From the NCBI RefSeq assembly GCF_038502225.1, contig NC_091312.1, positions 34,054,523-34,118,522 of the forward strand: a stretch of 64,000 nucleotides of DNA, written 5' to 3'. A program made the position numbers and the translations under genes. This stretch comes from Cherax quadricarinatus (Eukaryota > Arthropoda > Malacostraca > Decapoda > Parastacidae). Positions 11,979-22,935 of this stretch are shown here, piece after piece. The notes beneath the pieces are model-generated. The model made no database searches and had not been told where the DNA came from. It worked only from the letters and a program-made list of their open reading frames with translations. Position 1 is the first letter of the stretch, and every line of letters starts with the position of its first letter.

Positions 11979-13000
11979 GGAAACTTAGGGCACACGGAAT
12001 AGGAAGAGAAATTTTTTCCTGGGTAGAGGCATGGCTGACAAATAGACAGCAGAGAGTTTGCATAAATGGGGAGAAATCAGAATGGGGGCACGTCAGAAGC
12101 GGTGTTCCTCAGGGGTCAGTGTTGGGCCTGTTGTTGTTCACAATTTACATAAACGACATAGATGAGGGAATAAATAGCGACATAGGCAAATTTGCTGATG
12201 ACACCAAAATAGGCCGTGCAATTCATTCTAATGTGGACATTAGAGCACTCCAGGATGATTTGAATAGACTGACGCAATGGTCGGAAAAGTGGCAGATGCA
12301 GTTTAATATTGACAAATGGAAAGTTCTAAATGTTGGACAGTTAAATAACCATGCCACATATAAACTTAATAATGTAGATCTTAATACTACCGATTGCGAA
12401 AAGGATTTAGGAGTTCTGGTTAGCAGTAACCCAAAACCAAGACAACAGTGCATTAGTGTTCGCAATAAAGCTAACAGAATTCTTGGCTTCATATCTAGAA
12501 GTATAAATAATAGAAGTCCTCAGGTTGTTCTTCAACTCTATATATCCTTGGTTAGGCCTCATTTAGACTATGCTGCTCAGTTCTGGTCACCATATTACAG
12601 AATGGATATAAATGCTCTGGAAAACGTACAAAGGAGGATGGCAAAGATGATCCCATGTATCAGAAATCTTCCCTATGAGGATAGACCGAAGGCCCTGAAT
12701 CTGCACTCTCTCGAAAGGCGTAGAATTAGGGGGGATATGATCGAGGTGTATAAATGGAAAACAGGAATAAATAAAGGGGATGTAAATAGTGTGCTGAAAA
12801 TTTCCAGCCAAGACAGGACTCGCAGCAATGGTTTCAAGTTGGAAAAATTCAGATTCAGGAAGGATATAGGAAAGCACTGGTTTGGTAATAGAGTTGTGGA
12901 TGAGTGGAACAAGCTCCCGAGTACAGTTATTGAGGCTAAAACGTTGTGTAATTTTAAAAATAGGTTAGATAAATACATGAGTGGGTGTGGGTGGGTGTGA
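11975..13000 (+). pseudogene. CR1/L2-like LINE RT, C-terminal half (family L-B)
   Basis: Continues the 11127-11978 frame after the deletion: RKLRAHGIGREIFSWVEAW, then RSGVPQGSVLG (motif B), KFADDTKIG (motif C, both Asp present), and the long C-terminal region with VQRRMAKMIPCIRNLPYEDR and RRRIRGDMIEVYKWKTG. It ends with FKNRLDKYMSGCGWV. 341 codons. The second Asp pair is intact, but without motif A the enzyme would be dead. Near-identical C-terminal sequence is seen on the minus strand at 22988-23386. Confidence 0.9.
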
Positions 13001-13202
13001 GTTGGACCTGACTAGCTTGTGCTGCTGGGTCTGGTACAGTGCTCCATCCTTGAGTGGGGATGACCAGACTTATTGGGTCATTGGGATAATCCAGGGGTGG
13101 GTCATTGGTCTAATCCGGGGGAAGGGGGTGACATGGACCTGCTCCGTATGGGTCAGTAGGCCTGTTGCAGTGTTCCTTCTTTCTTATGTTCTTATGTTCT
13201 TA
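13001..13202 (+). mobile_element. 3' UTR and (TTCTTATG)n tail of LINE L-B
   Basis: Ends in repeated TTCTTATG just before the LTR resumes with AATGTGGAAAACC. The block GGCCTGTTGCAGTGTTCC before the tail recurs at 54870-54945 (+) and, inverted, within the Penelope terminus at 33097-33130. Confidence 0.8.
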
Positions 13203-13761
13203 TAATGTGGAAAACCCTTACAATTCGGCAACAAGGACAGAAAAATAGAGGACATCATTTGTAATTTGTGAGCAATGGTTGTTGCGGAAGCTCTGCTAAT
13301 ATTTCCCTGTCTTCCGCGCCAAATTATGAGGTTTCGGCCTGAATTTGTAATTGGAACCCATGTTAGTGTCCCCTGCTGAAGAACTGGGACAGGAAATTTG
13401 CGGGACCTTAAGAATTACGTGCATATGGCGGAAGATAATGGATACGACCATCACTCACAGAGAAGTGCATCATTAGTCCTTGCATTTAGATCTCTAACTG
13501 GCCAGTGTAATACGAATTTCTTTTGTGTATCCAGCAAGCCTAATTTTATACAGTCCACATTATTTGTATCAATTTTTAATATTGTAATTATCAATTTAAT
13601 GTCAGGTCTAGCTTTCTGTGAGAGTGGTTAAGAAGTGGGCATCGAGGGAGTTAAAGTTTTGTGACCTATTGTGACTCAAGTCCCACTTATTTCACCCAAA
13701 TTACTTGCCTGTAATAATTCAGGTAATACCCTGTAAACCTCACGCAGGTAATTTGCTAACA
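13203..13761 (+). mobile_element. BEL/Pao copy A LTR, second part
   Basis: Resumes the LTR after the LINE (AATGTGGAAAACC) and ends in GGTAATTTGCTAACA. Aligned by eye with the two inverted LTRs. Together with 10872-11124 it accounts for about 810 of an expected ~920 bp. Confidence 0.83.
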
Positions 13762-14700
13762 TGATAATAGTAATAATTCAAATAAGCCTGGTCCTGACAA
13801 ACTCGGATATGTAATTAGGGAAATTTTAATTTAATTTAATGATTTGTGTGAAAGATATGGATTGTTGGGTTCACATATAATTGAAAATAAATTAATTAAT
13901 GGTGTTTGTGTAATGGATTATAGTTGCCACAACTAATTGGATTTGCATGCCCAGTGGGGCTGGAATTGTATTGCTTATACATCTGTAATATTAATGGATT
14001 TGTGTAACTATATAAATTAATTACTAAGCCCAGTGAGGCTAGGACTATAATTGCTATAATTGTTAATCTGCTAAGCCCAGTTAGGGCTAGGAATTATAAT
14101 TGTCTTCTTTCTGATTGTAATAATAAGAAAAATAATTATAATTATTTTGCTAAACCAGGAAATATTTGGCTAGGATATTTGGTTCATATTATAATTATAA
14201 TCATTTTGTTAAGCCCGGAAATGTTTGGCTAGGATATTTGCTGCATATTATAATAATTATAATTAATTTTCTAAGCCAGGAAATATTTGACTAGGATATT
14301 TGGTGCATATTATAGTAATTATACCAGTGTCTCATGTATTATTTGTGCAACCAGTGTTCATTAATTGAGTCTAATACATAAAGGAGCGGTGGATGAGAGT
14401 AATGTAATTAATATGAATGGAAGGTCCATGGGAATTAAAGCTATAGAAGCATCATTAAATGCAAAAAATGACATGTGACCTGAGCTTATAATAAATGACT
14501 GGAATTGGTGGAAGAAGAAACTGTAAATGAGGTTAATTTAGAATTATATTTGGAATCGTTAGAAAATAGGTGTGTTATATAAACTGTGTTACAAAGAATA
14601 TGAAGGAAATGAACTAAAAGAGAAAATACTATAATGTGAGAGTGAAGTGTTAAATGAATTAACGTGTAAATACTGCCTTTGAGCAATCTAGTAATGTAAA
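13762..14700 (+). mobile_element. BEL/Pao copy A 5' untranslated leader with internal tandem repeats
   Basis: AT-rich leader between LTR and gag. About 14148-14330 holds three ~60 bp repeats containing CCAGGAAATATTTGGCTAGG and CATATTATAATAATTATA. Shorter AAGCCCAGTxxGGCTAGG copies precede them. The start matches the sequence beside LTR B at 23521-23868. I could not identify a primer-binding tRNA. Confidence 0.6.
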
Positions 14701-14712
14701 TGCCTGATCTTT

Positions 14713-15192
14713 ACCCAAACTCCCAGAGTTAAATCTACCAACATTTAATCCAGGAGACAACTGGGAGGAATTCTGGTCAGCATTTAAGGCTGCTGTACGT
14801 GTGAGGAATGACCTAGCAGATGTCACAAAATTATTTTATCTCAAAGGGCAGGTCAAAAGCGATGCTTATGCCTTGATGCCCTGACTAACATGTCAACTGC
14901 CTCCAGTTACCTGGGGGCAGTCGACTTGTTAGAGGTGACCTATGGTAATAGGGAGCAAAGTAGGTTAGATCTAGTAAAGATTGTGATTAATTTAAGAACT
15001 CCAAAACACAATTACCACAATTTGCAACAATTTAGGGTCAAATTAGAAAGCACTCTTAAGCCCTTGAGTAATAGGTTTGATTTGGATGAATCAGACTGGA
15101 TATTAAGTGGTATTTTATGGAATAAATTGAGCTGCAGTACTATAGAGTGGTTGTCTAATACCACAAAGATTATTTTTATCTGGAGGAAATAA
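14713..15192 (+). pseudogene. BEL/Pao copy A gag, N-terminal (DUF1759-like) part
   Basis: 14713-14884 reads PKLPELNLPTFNPGDNWEEF followed by a WSAFKAAV and KLFYLKGQVKSDAYAL block, the typical gag start of BEL/Pao elements. A stop and frame change at about 14883 is followed by 14890-15192 (VDLLEVTYGNREQSRLDLVK). The homologous piece in copy B is 22614-22934 on the minus strand. Not functional because of stops. Confidence 0.85.
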
Positions 15193-15387
15193 GATTAGGT
15201 CTACAAGAATTAATTGTTCAATTACAGACAAGCCAACCAAATAATTCTAGGAATGGAACACTTGATGACTATGATGTATCTGTCAGGTCTCACAAATAGA
15301 AAAAATATCCTAATGTTAATAATCATCATAATTCATCCCATAAAAAGGGTTGCATAGGCACATATCAAGTGGCGGGAACCAAGAATA

Positions 15388-15828
15388 ATGGTCCTCCTCA
15401 TCAAATTAATTAAGAGGAATAAGTACCTTAGTGGGAGTGGCTTAGTTAATATTATGCAAGTCAAGCAAAAGAGGGATTGTCTTATTTCCAAGAATTGCAA
15501 TACTTATGATTCATGGGACGTTAAGGTGGAAAGATTAGAAGAACTTGACAGATGTATCAGATGTTTAAGTAGTCATAATGTAAAGGATTGTTATGTTAAA
15601 CTGAATAATTTCTATCAGTGCCACAAAGGAAGGCATCATGTAGTAATGTGTAAGAGTTTGTATAATGATAATAATTATGATGATAATGACAGTCATGATG
15701 ATAATTATGTTAACACTGAAACAGCAGTTACTAATGTAAAAAATGCAGCTAATATTAATAATAATGGCAGAGCTGAAGTGGCCTTACCCGGGGTGAATGT
15801 AAAAATTCAGGATAAAAGGCTTAAATAA
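15388..15828 (+). pseudogene. BEL/Pao copy A gag, zinc-knuckle region
   Basis: Contains two cysteine-rich knuckles in tandem: CIRCLSSHNVKDC and CHKGRHHVVMC (about 15556-15654), the C/H pattern of BEL/Pao gag. A low-complexity Asp/Asn/Tyr stretch follows (about 15660-15720). The same region in copy B lies at 20416-20631 (-). The intervening gag segment 15193-15387 is frameshifted. Confidence 0.85.
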
Positions 15829-15847
15829 AAAAAATGTAACTGAATTA

Positions 15848-16264
15848 TTGGACCAGGGATCTCAACGCACATTCATAAAACGTAATTACATTAATGGTAT
15901 GAAAGTGCAAATGGGGGATCCTACAAATTTAAAATTATCTGGTTTTCTGTCAGATAAAAGGGCCCAGTTGTACGACTCTTTGTATATAAATGTCGACCTG
16001 GGCATTGAGAAAAAACGTATCAATACAGTTATAGCAGATAGACTCTTACAGAAAATCTCTACAATTGGGCTTAGTGAAGCTACTGAAAGGATTTCACAAA
16101 ACTGTGTAGACTTGGCACCCTGTTGTGTAAATAATGAATTGGTGGGACCAATAGATCTTTTAACAGAGAGTGATTATTATACTTTATTTGTAAACGGTAT
16201 GGTAAGGAAATGTGGTGTCACGCTACTAAAAACAGCAGGAGGCCACGTAATATATGCCATGTAA
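15848..16264 (+). pseudogene. BEL/Pao copy A protease (A17 retropepsin-like)
   Basis: Begins LLDQGSQRTFI; the catalytic D-S/T-G triad would be DQG here, so serine is replaced. Later VGPIDLLTESDYYTLFVNG matches the usual C-terminal block of the BEL/Pao aspartic protease. It ends GGHVIYAM*. Overlaps the end of gag by a frame change at about 15825. Confidence 0.8.
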
Positions 16265-16334
16265 GCTTCCTTGCTCTAATAATTAATAAATAAATGGAGC
16301 AGTAAATGTTTGTTACTGTTATAATCTAGTAATT

Positions 16335-16986
16335 TTGTTATGTTTAATAAATGGATTAAGACTCTTGCTTGCTGAAGTTTTCAAATGCTTCGACCCACTA
16401 GGCTTAGTGTCACCTCTTCCAATAAGAGGAAAATTGTTAATTAAAGGTGCATGGAGACTTAGAGGTGCTTGGGATGAAGCTCTGCGTAAAGAATTTAATA
16501 AATGTGGGAAGAATTAATAGATAATTATGTAAAGATACCACTGTTGGAATTCCCAAATTATGTAGCAAGACAAGACGGTGATAATATATTACACACTTCT
16601 GCGATGCTTCAGAATTGGCTTATGGAGCAGTCACTTATATTCAGTGTAGTAATTCTATTTCTTTTGTTATGTCTAAGGCTAAAGTGGCGCCAATTAAAGC
16701 ACGTACATTGCCTCAGTTTGAATTAGTATCCATTTACATAGGTGTCAAATTAGCTAAATCTATAATAGATAAATTGCTGGAGATAAATATTAGCAATACT
16801 GTGATTTGGTCTGATAATGAGGTGTCCTTACACTGGATTCGTAATGGTAACAGAGTCGCTGAAATTAATCAAAAGCATGAGAAATATAAGAGTTTGGGTA
16901 GGCATTTGTTGATATTTGGTCATATACCTGGTGATGAAAATCCAGTTGTGTTTCTCGTCGCGAGGATGAGATTAAATTGTTGCTAA
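16335..16986 (+). pseudogene. BEL/Pao copy A RT end and RNase H
   Basis: FKCFDPLGLVSPLPIRGKLL marks the end of the RT domain. RNase H blocks follow in a shifted frame: AYGAVTYIQC, MSKAKVAPIKARTLPQFELV and VIWSDNEVSLHWI. The catalytic part of the RT (YxDD region) is absent between 16264 and 16335, a deletion of more than 1 kb compared with a complete element. The coding trace continues to about 17036, is split by the Penelope insertion and ends near 17590. Confidence 0.85.
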
Positions 16987-17036
16987 AAGGAAAATTTGTA
17001 AAAAGTTCAATAATAGATTAATCAGGGCTATATTTA

Positions 17037-17559
17037 GATAATGATGTTGATAAATTAGACACATGTGCAACTCTTGGGTATCTTTATTGAGGAAACGTTT
17101 CCTCAATAAAGATACCCAAGAGTTGCACATGTGTCTAATTTATCAACATGTCGGTTCTCTGAACCATTCATCTACAAACCTGTCAGACACTGCAACTTCT
17201 TGGGATCTTAATACTTAGGAATTCTTCGCTTGCCTAATTCTTGGGCACAACCTACTTCCACATTGAACAAATGTGACACCGCCTATGACTGCTGCACCTC
17301 TCCTACCATACGGTTTATAAGCTGCTTCTCCGCTCATATGCCGTATTCTACTCAAGATTGATGGACTGAACACATCGACTCAAGGTTGAGGGACTGATTA
17401 CCTCATTCTCCTCCTGTTCTTCAAGTTTCTCCTATGTATGGACTGATGAAGCCACTGTGTGGCGAAACGTTTCCTCAATAAAGATACCCAAGAGTTGCAC
17501 ATGTGTCTAATTTATCAACATGTCGGTTCTCTGAACCATTCATCTACAGATAATGATGT
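17037..17559. mobile_element. Penelope-like terminal fragment with 11 bp target duplication
   Basis: GATAATGATGT occurs at 17037-17047 and again at 17549-17559, flanking a 501 bp insert. The insert ends in a direct copy of its own early part (17093-17178 matches 17464-17548). It carries GGACTGATGAAGCC...GAAACG, a terminal block also present at 33194-33220 beside a GIY-YIG ORF, which ties it to a Penelope-like element. No coding sequence in the fragment. Confidence 0.85.
17044..17149. repeat. Perfect 106 bp palindrome
   Basis: 53 bp arms with no spacer and, by base-by-base reading, no mismatch. The centre is GGAAACGTTTCC at 17091-17102. It consists of the Penelope terminal sequence joined head-to-head with its own inverse. 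Confidence 0.95.
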
Positions 17560-17609
17560 AATTAGATGCAGAGATTGGTTACAAAATGAATTATTATGAA
17601 TTTTCATTA

Positions 17610-18529
17610 TGTGAGCAAATTACCTGCATGAGGTTTACGGAGCATTACCTGAATTATTACATGCAAGTAATTTGGGTGAGATAAGCGGGACTTAAGTCAC
17701 AGCAGGTAGCTGAACTGTAACTCTCTTAATGCCCACTTCTTCACCACTCTCAGAAAAAGCTAGACCTGACATTAAATTAATAATCATAATATAAAACCAG
17801 GTACTCTGGTAAATTAACGTTATGGACTGTAAATTGGGCTTGCTGGGTACATATTACCAACTACCATCGTATTACCAATTACCATCCAATTACTGTAGAT
17901 GGATCGCACTACAACACCTGCTTGACACCTAGACCCTTCACTGGTGAGCTAGATATCTAAATGCAAGGACTGACTGATGGTGCACATCCCTGTGAGTGAT
18001 GTTTGTATCCATCATCTTCCGCCATCCACATGTAATTCTTGAGGTCCCACAAATTTTCTGTCTCAATTCTTCAGCAGGGGATATTAACACAGGTTCCTAA
18101 TTACAAATTTAGGCCAAAACCCCCCAGTTTGGCTCAGAAGACACCGAATTATTAACAGAGTTTCCGAGACAACCAGTGCCTACAAATTACCCCCTATTTT
18201 TCTGTACTTGTTGCTGAATTGTAAAGGTTTTCCACATTGTCCCAATTCTTCAGCAGGAATGTGTCAGCAATTTCTAAATTACCGATTGAGGCCGATATAC
18301 ACCAAATGATCTTCGAGAACGCCTGACTACATTGCACATTTCAGACCAGTGCTCACATATTAAATTCAATATGGTGTCCTCTCTTCTGCATCACTCCCCA
18401 AGCTGTTCTGCCTCCCCCCCCTCACTCGAAATTTCTTGAAGGGTCCACATAGCATCACATTTTAAAATGCAGTTATTTTATTCATTTATATGTTCTACAT
18501 TTAGGAAATTATGTGAAAAAATTTCCACA
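17610..18529 (-). mobile_element. BEL/Pao LTR, minus orientation (copy B 3' LTR)
   Basis: On the minus strand it starts TGTGGAAATTTT and ends AATTTGCTCACA, a TG...CA LTR of about 920 bp. It follows the copy B integrase region directly. On its low-coordinate side the sequence TGAATTATTATGAATTTTCAT resembles the leader that flanks the copy B 5' LTR, so this LTR may be a recombination junction. Confidence 0.85.
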
Positions 18530-18561
18530 CTGCTGCTGGGGTATGGTCGTTGATAAACGAC

Positions 18562-18820
18562 TTAAATTGCTTCTTCCTCTATGAGACGATTCCAACCAAC
18601 TCTAGCTTGAGTGGATGTTCTCCTAGTAGGCCTTATTACCATATCTTCCTCTTGAATTCCTTGGTCGGCGCTATCTTCAGTTTTACTCGTGTAACTTTCC
18701 CTTAGATTATCATTTACATTTGGTTGGGCAACATTTAATTCCAATGGAATTAATTTATTAATGATACGCAAACTTTCCTGACCACGACACAACATCTTGA
18801 CATTCCTGACAGCACCTTGT
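18562..18820 (-). pseudogene. BEL/Pao copy B, pol C-terminal tail
   Basis: Minus-strand frame with MLCRGQESLRIINKLIPLEL, the short domain that follows the integrase in BEL/Pao pol. Stops at about 18562, 33 bp before the LTR. Confidence 0.7.
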
Positions 18821-18828
18821 GTGTCTGG

Positions 18829-19456
18829 TTATAATGTTAATACCTTGCCCAGAGGCAAGGTATTGACATTGGACCGATGATTAATTACTTTATTTAACAT
18901 CTTAAATTTATTACTTAACAATGCTACAATATTATAATCTTCGTCAATTTCTTCAGGATTATCTCTATAAATAGGTACAGCTTCCAGTTTTCGTCCACAT
19001 ATTAAGTGAGGTGTTAATATGTCTACATCAGGAGTATCACTAATATATAAGAATGGACGATTATATATACGATTTTCCGCCTCCACTAATATAGTACGGA
19101 ATTCTTCCAAACTAATTCTTATCCTGTGTAGTACCTTCCATAGACACCTTTTTACTGTACCTCTCACTATCATAAAACCCATCCTGCCAAAGAGCTCCGG
19201 GAGCAATAAATTTCCAGACACATCCTCACTGGGTCAACAGATATTGTACATCATTATTCTCCTTTAATTCCATCAAATATTGGGCACCCGCTACAAAATT
19301 AGTGGCATTATCTGAAATCATCAATCTCGGATAGGATCTCCTAGCTGCAAATTTCCGAAACAGCTGTATAAACTGTTCTGCAGACAAGTCATGAGACACT
19401 TCTAAATGAACTGCCTTAGTAGCCTTGCAATTAAATAAACATACATACACTTTCAA
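18829..19456 (-). pseudogene. BEL/Pao copy B integrase catalytic domain
   Basis: Two minus-strand frames. 19456-19226 has KVYVCLFNCKATKAVHLEV and RLMISDNATNF (catalytic Asp of SDN). 19221-18829 has GTVKRCLWKVLHRIRISLEEF (expected catalytic Glu region) and ENRIYNRPFLYISDTPDV. Joined through one frame change at about 19222, where a GWYNN-type segment would be expected. Inactive as it stands. Confidence 0.87.
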
Positions 19457-19660
19457 TTACCTGAATTACCTGTTGAAATAATTAGACCACATCTGTTACA
19501 TCAAATGGTTTATAACAATTTGTAAACGTTCCCTTGGAAATAGTGGAGGATCTGGGTATATACAGGTTCTGGCATCCACAGTGGCATATTATACAAGATT
19601 TAACTCACATTTTAACACTTTGTCATCCTTGTGGAATCTAGAAAGTTTCCCTAATACAAT

Positions 19661-20400
19661 TTAAAGTATCTTGTACCCACTATGAATTACATTTTTATGG
19701 GCATTTAAAACAATCAAAGTTGTCAGATGATGGGTTTTGGGCAGTAAGATAGAGTCTTCAGCATGTTCACCCAATTCAACATTTTGTAACGTACCTTTGC
19801 ACATAATTACATCTAAATAAAGCCCCGATTTATCTATTATTGAACCTTTTAAAAAATTTCCTTTTAACAACAATTTAATTTCATCTCCATAGATTTGTTC
19901 TTGCAACCTCTGAATCCAGTATTTCAGAGGATGTAGAAAATTATATAAAATATTAATTTTGTTTATAAATTTAAGCACTAACAATATCACATTAATTAGT
20001 TTGGGTAAGGAAGAATACCTATTAATATAAATGGAACTGCTCCATATGCCAGTTTTGAAGCATCGCAAAAAAATGTGTAATGTATTATCACCATCTTGAC
20101 TTGCTACATTATGTGGGAATTCCAGCATTGGTATTTTTACATAATCACCTATTAATTCTTCACTTTTTAAAAAATTCTTTAGGTAGAGTTTCACCCCAAG
20201 CACATCTAAGTTTCCATGCTTCCTGTAATAACAATTTCCCTCTTATTGTAATTATTGTAAGGGGTGACACTAAATCTAGTGGGATGTAGCATTTAGAAAA
20301 TTCAGCAAGACTCTCTTGGTTAATTTATTGGGCATAATATAATTATTATGTTTTAACAATAACAAAACTCTCTCAGTATCCCAGGTTAAGCCCAATATAT
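19661..20400 (-). pseudogene. BEL/Pao copy B RT end, RNase H and integrase zinc domain
   Basis: Reading from 20400 down on the minus strand: a WGLTWDTE block, TKRVLLNFL and RGKLLLQEAW (RT end), then ELIGDYVKIPMLEFPHNVAS and damaged RNase H. It ends in LPKTHHLTTLIVLNAHKNVI with HSGYK, the HHCC zinc motif start of the integrase. Several frame breaks. As in copy A, the catalytic RT region is deleted, here together with the protease. Confidence 0.8.
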
Positions 20401-20415
20401 TACCACATTAAGCCT

Positions 20416-20802
20416 TCATATGTGGCAATGATAACAATTATTCAGTTTGTCATAACAATCCTTTACAATATGACTGCCTAAACATCTGATATATCTGTCA
20501 AGTTCTTTTAATCTTTCCACCTTAACATCCCATGAATCATAAGCATTACAATTCTTGGAGAAATTAGTACCTTTGCAAAGTAGACAATCCCTCTTTTGCT
20601 TGACTTGCCCATTATTAACTAAGCCACTCACTTTAAGGTATTATTCCTCTTAATTTGATGTGGAGAACCTTTATTTATGAATTCTGCCACTTGACATGTG
20701 CCTATGCAACCCTTTTTATGGGAAGAATTATGAGGATTATTAACATTAGCATAATTTTTCCATTTGTGAAAGTTGACAGATACAACTTAGTCATCAAGTG
20801 TT
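20416..20802 (-). pseudogene. BEL/Pao copy B gag zinc-knuckle region
   Basis: Minus-strand CIRCLGSH-like knuckle (here YIRCLGSHIVKDC, first Cys lost) and CYHCH, plus the upstream KRDCLLCKGTNFSKNC knuckle that copy A has lost. Gag upstream is interrupted at about 20803 by a LINE and resumes at 22604. Confidence 0.8.
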
Positions 20803-21069
20803 CGAGTTCTAATGACCAGAGCTTTGGTAAGATGGGTAAGGAAGAAGGATGGGTAAGGATGGAAATATTGGAAAAGGGTTGGAGGGGGGGAGAGGTAGGA
20901 TATAAAAGGTAAGTGGCCCAACCACTTTGGTGTAAGTTAAAAATTGTATGTAAATTGATAATATATTCTTTAAGGGGTATAATACTAACCCATCAGAGTC
21001 ACATAGATATAATAGGTATATAAGTACATGACTCTGAATTGGTAGTAATTATACAAGTTGCAATTGCTT

Positions 21070-21100
<31 letters not shown>

Positions 21101-22602
21101 TTTTTTTTTTCGCGATTGCACAACGGATATTTATACAACAAGAAAGGCAATAATTTTCTGGCCGGTTTATAAGCTCGTGACAATAGCTTCTTAATGGTGG
21201 TGTCCAACAATAGTCAATAGCATAATTTTACATTAGAAAGTTATTTAAGATGTCTCCCTAATTGGGGGCGATGATTTTCTCACTATACATAGAAGGGTTC
21301 TGGTGGTACCCAATCTTCTTCATCAGGTAAGTTACTCAAAATCATGGGTCGAGGGTAATCATCTTTATGAATAAAACGACGAACCCTCTGTGGGAGAGTC
21401 ATTCTTTGAGTCCTGTGAGGCGGAGTATTGATGGTGTAATCGGTGGTATTTATCACTTGTATAGGATGTTCTCTATCTGGCATGTATAGTTCTTGCATTG
21501 TATAAAGTTGTTTCTTTTTTAGAGTATCAAGGCGTACATTTATGGCAGTAATGTCTTGTTGTGTGTGTAAATCTGCCATTTTAACTCTGTCTCTCCTCCT
21601 GGTATCGGTAATAAAGCGAAGAGCTCTATTCTGGACCCTTTGTAACCGTAGCATGTTGGTCTTTGTTGTTAATGACATTGGGACACAAGGGTATTCAAGT
21701 ATAGGTCTTATTATCATTTTGTACAGATGTTTTTTGACATGTTGAGGGGCTTGATTGAATCGAAAGAGTCTGCTAAGACCGACTTTGGCTGTGTTGATCT
21801 TTTTAGTTACATGAGATGTTGAGTGGAGCAGCCTGTCTATTTCATATCCCAAGATCTTGTTAGGGTTTCTAATGGCTACAGGTGTACCTCTGATGGAGAT
21901 ACCCCCTTTATCTTCGATGGTTGATGCAAAACATCCTATCGTGCTAACAAAGACCTTGTCAGGATTAGTCGTAATTCTCCATTTCTTCTCCCAATTAGAT
22001 GTTCGACGAAGTTCAATATTCATTTTTTCTATGACTCTCTCATACTTATATTTTCCTGTTACTGGAGTTGATGAGACGACATGAATAACATCATCTGCAA
22101 ACTGTGTCACAATTGTGTCATTAAACTCTGGTTGAGGAAGGTCATTCACATAAATGTTAAACAGAAGTGGACTGAGACAAGAACCTTGTGGGACACCAGC
22201 CGTCGGTATAAAAGGTTCTGTCGACTTGCCATGAAAGGTGGGAATGATTTTTCTTTGAGTTAAGAAGTTATAAATTACTCTGAGAAAAGTCCAGTTATGG
22301 TCTGGTAGGTCAATGAGTTTGTATATAAGGCCATCATGCCATAAGCTATCAAAAGCTTTATGAACATCTCTGGTGGCAATTAAGGCAAGATTGCCCTGCT
22401 GTTTTAGACTTGCTACAGTGTCAAAAATAACATTTATTGCATGATTGGTACCTCTATGTGTTCTAAAGCCAAATTGTTTTTCAGTAAACAAGTGATTAAA
22501 CTCCATATAGTAATTCAATCTGTTGGAAATGACTTTCTCAAGAACTTTTCCAGTGACTTCAAGTAAAGATATAGGTCTATAGTCCCAGGTTGGTGGGTGT
22601 TA
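20803..22602 (-). mobile_element. Jockey-like LINE inserted in BEL/Pao copy B gag
   Basis: The gag text GTCATCAAGTGTTC stops at 20802 and resumes as AATTATTTGGCTGGC at about 22604, by comparison with copy A at 15230-15265. The LINE is 5'-truncated at the RT. The strand-corrected 3' UTR contains a 40 bp A-rich run (plus 21068-21110 poly-T) but continues 265 bp beyond it. Confidence 0.8.
21283..22600 (-). CDS. Jockey-like reverse transcriptase (5'-truncated)
   Basis: A single open minus-strand frame of more than 430 codons that enters in the RT fingers (WDYRPISLLEVTGKVLEK at about 22590). Motif A is ATRDVHKAFDSLW, motif B AGVPQGSCLSPLLFNIYVND, motif C QFADDVIHV with both Asp, followed by RLQRVQNRALRFITDTRRRD and a C-terminal tail ending EDWVPPEPFYV. 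Catalytic residues look intact, but the endonuclease and ORF1 are missing, so it is a dead-on-arrival copy. Codon starts before 22518 are in frame; no true start exists. Confidence 0.88.
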
Positions 22603-22603
22603 T

Positions 22604-22934
22604 ATTCTTTGAATTATTTGGCTGGCTGGTCTGTAATTGAACAATTAATTCTTGTAGACTCAGTATTATTTCCTCCAGAGAAAAAATATCCTTTGTGGCA
22701 TTTATTAAACAACCATTTTGTAGTCCTGTAGCTGAATTCATTCTGTAAGACACCACTTGATATCCAGTCTGATTTACCCAAATTGAACCTATTACTCAAG
22801 GACTTAAGAGTGCTTTTTAATTTGATCCCAAATTGCTGCAAATTGTGGTAATTGTGTTCTGGAGTTCTTAAATTAATCACAATATTTACTAGGTCTAACC
22901 TACTTTGCCCCCTATTACCATAGGTCATTTCCAC
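22604..22934 (-). pseudogene. BEL/Pao copy B gag, N-terminal part
   Basis: MEMTYGNRGQSRLDLVNIVI and LKSLSNRFNLGKSDWISSG match copy A 14938-15190. The upstream gag start and most of the leader are missing; a LINE fragment abuts at 22936. Confidence 0.8.
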
Positions 22935-22935
22935 T

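Noticed and set aside
17340..17475. Functional hammerhead ribozyme annotated as ncRNA
   Set aside because: Only the core boxes and stem II are visible, with one extra base; stems I and III and the cleavage site are not supported, so it is kept as a finding only.
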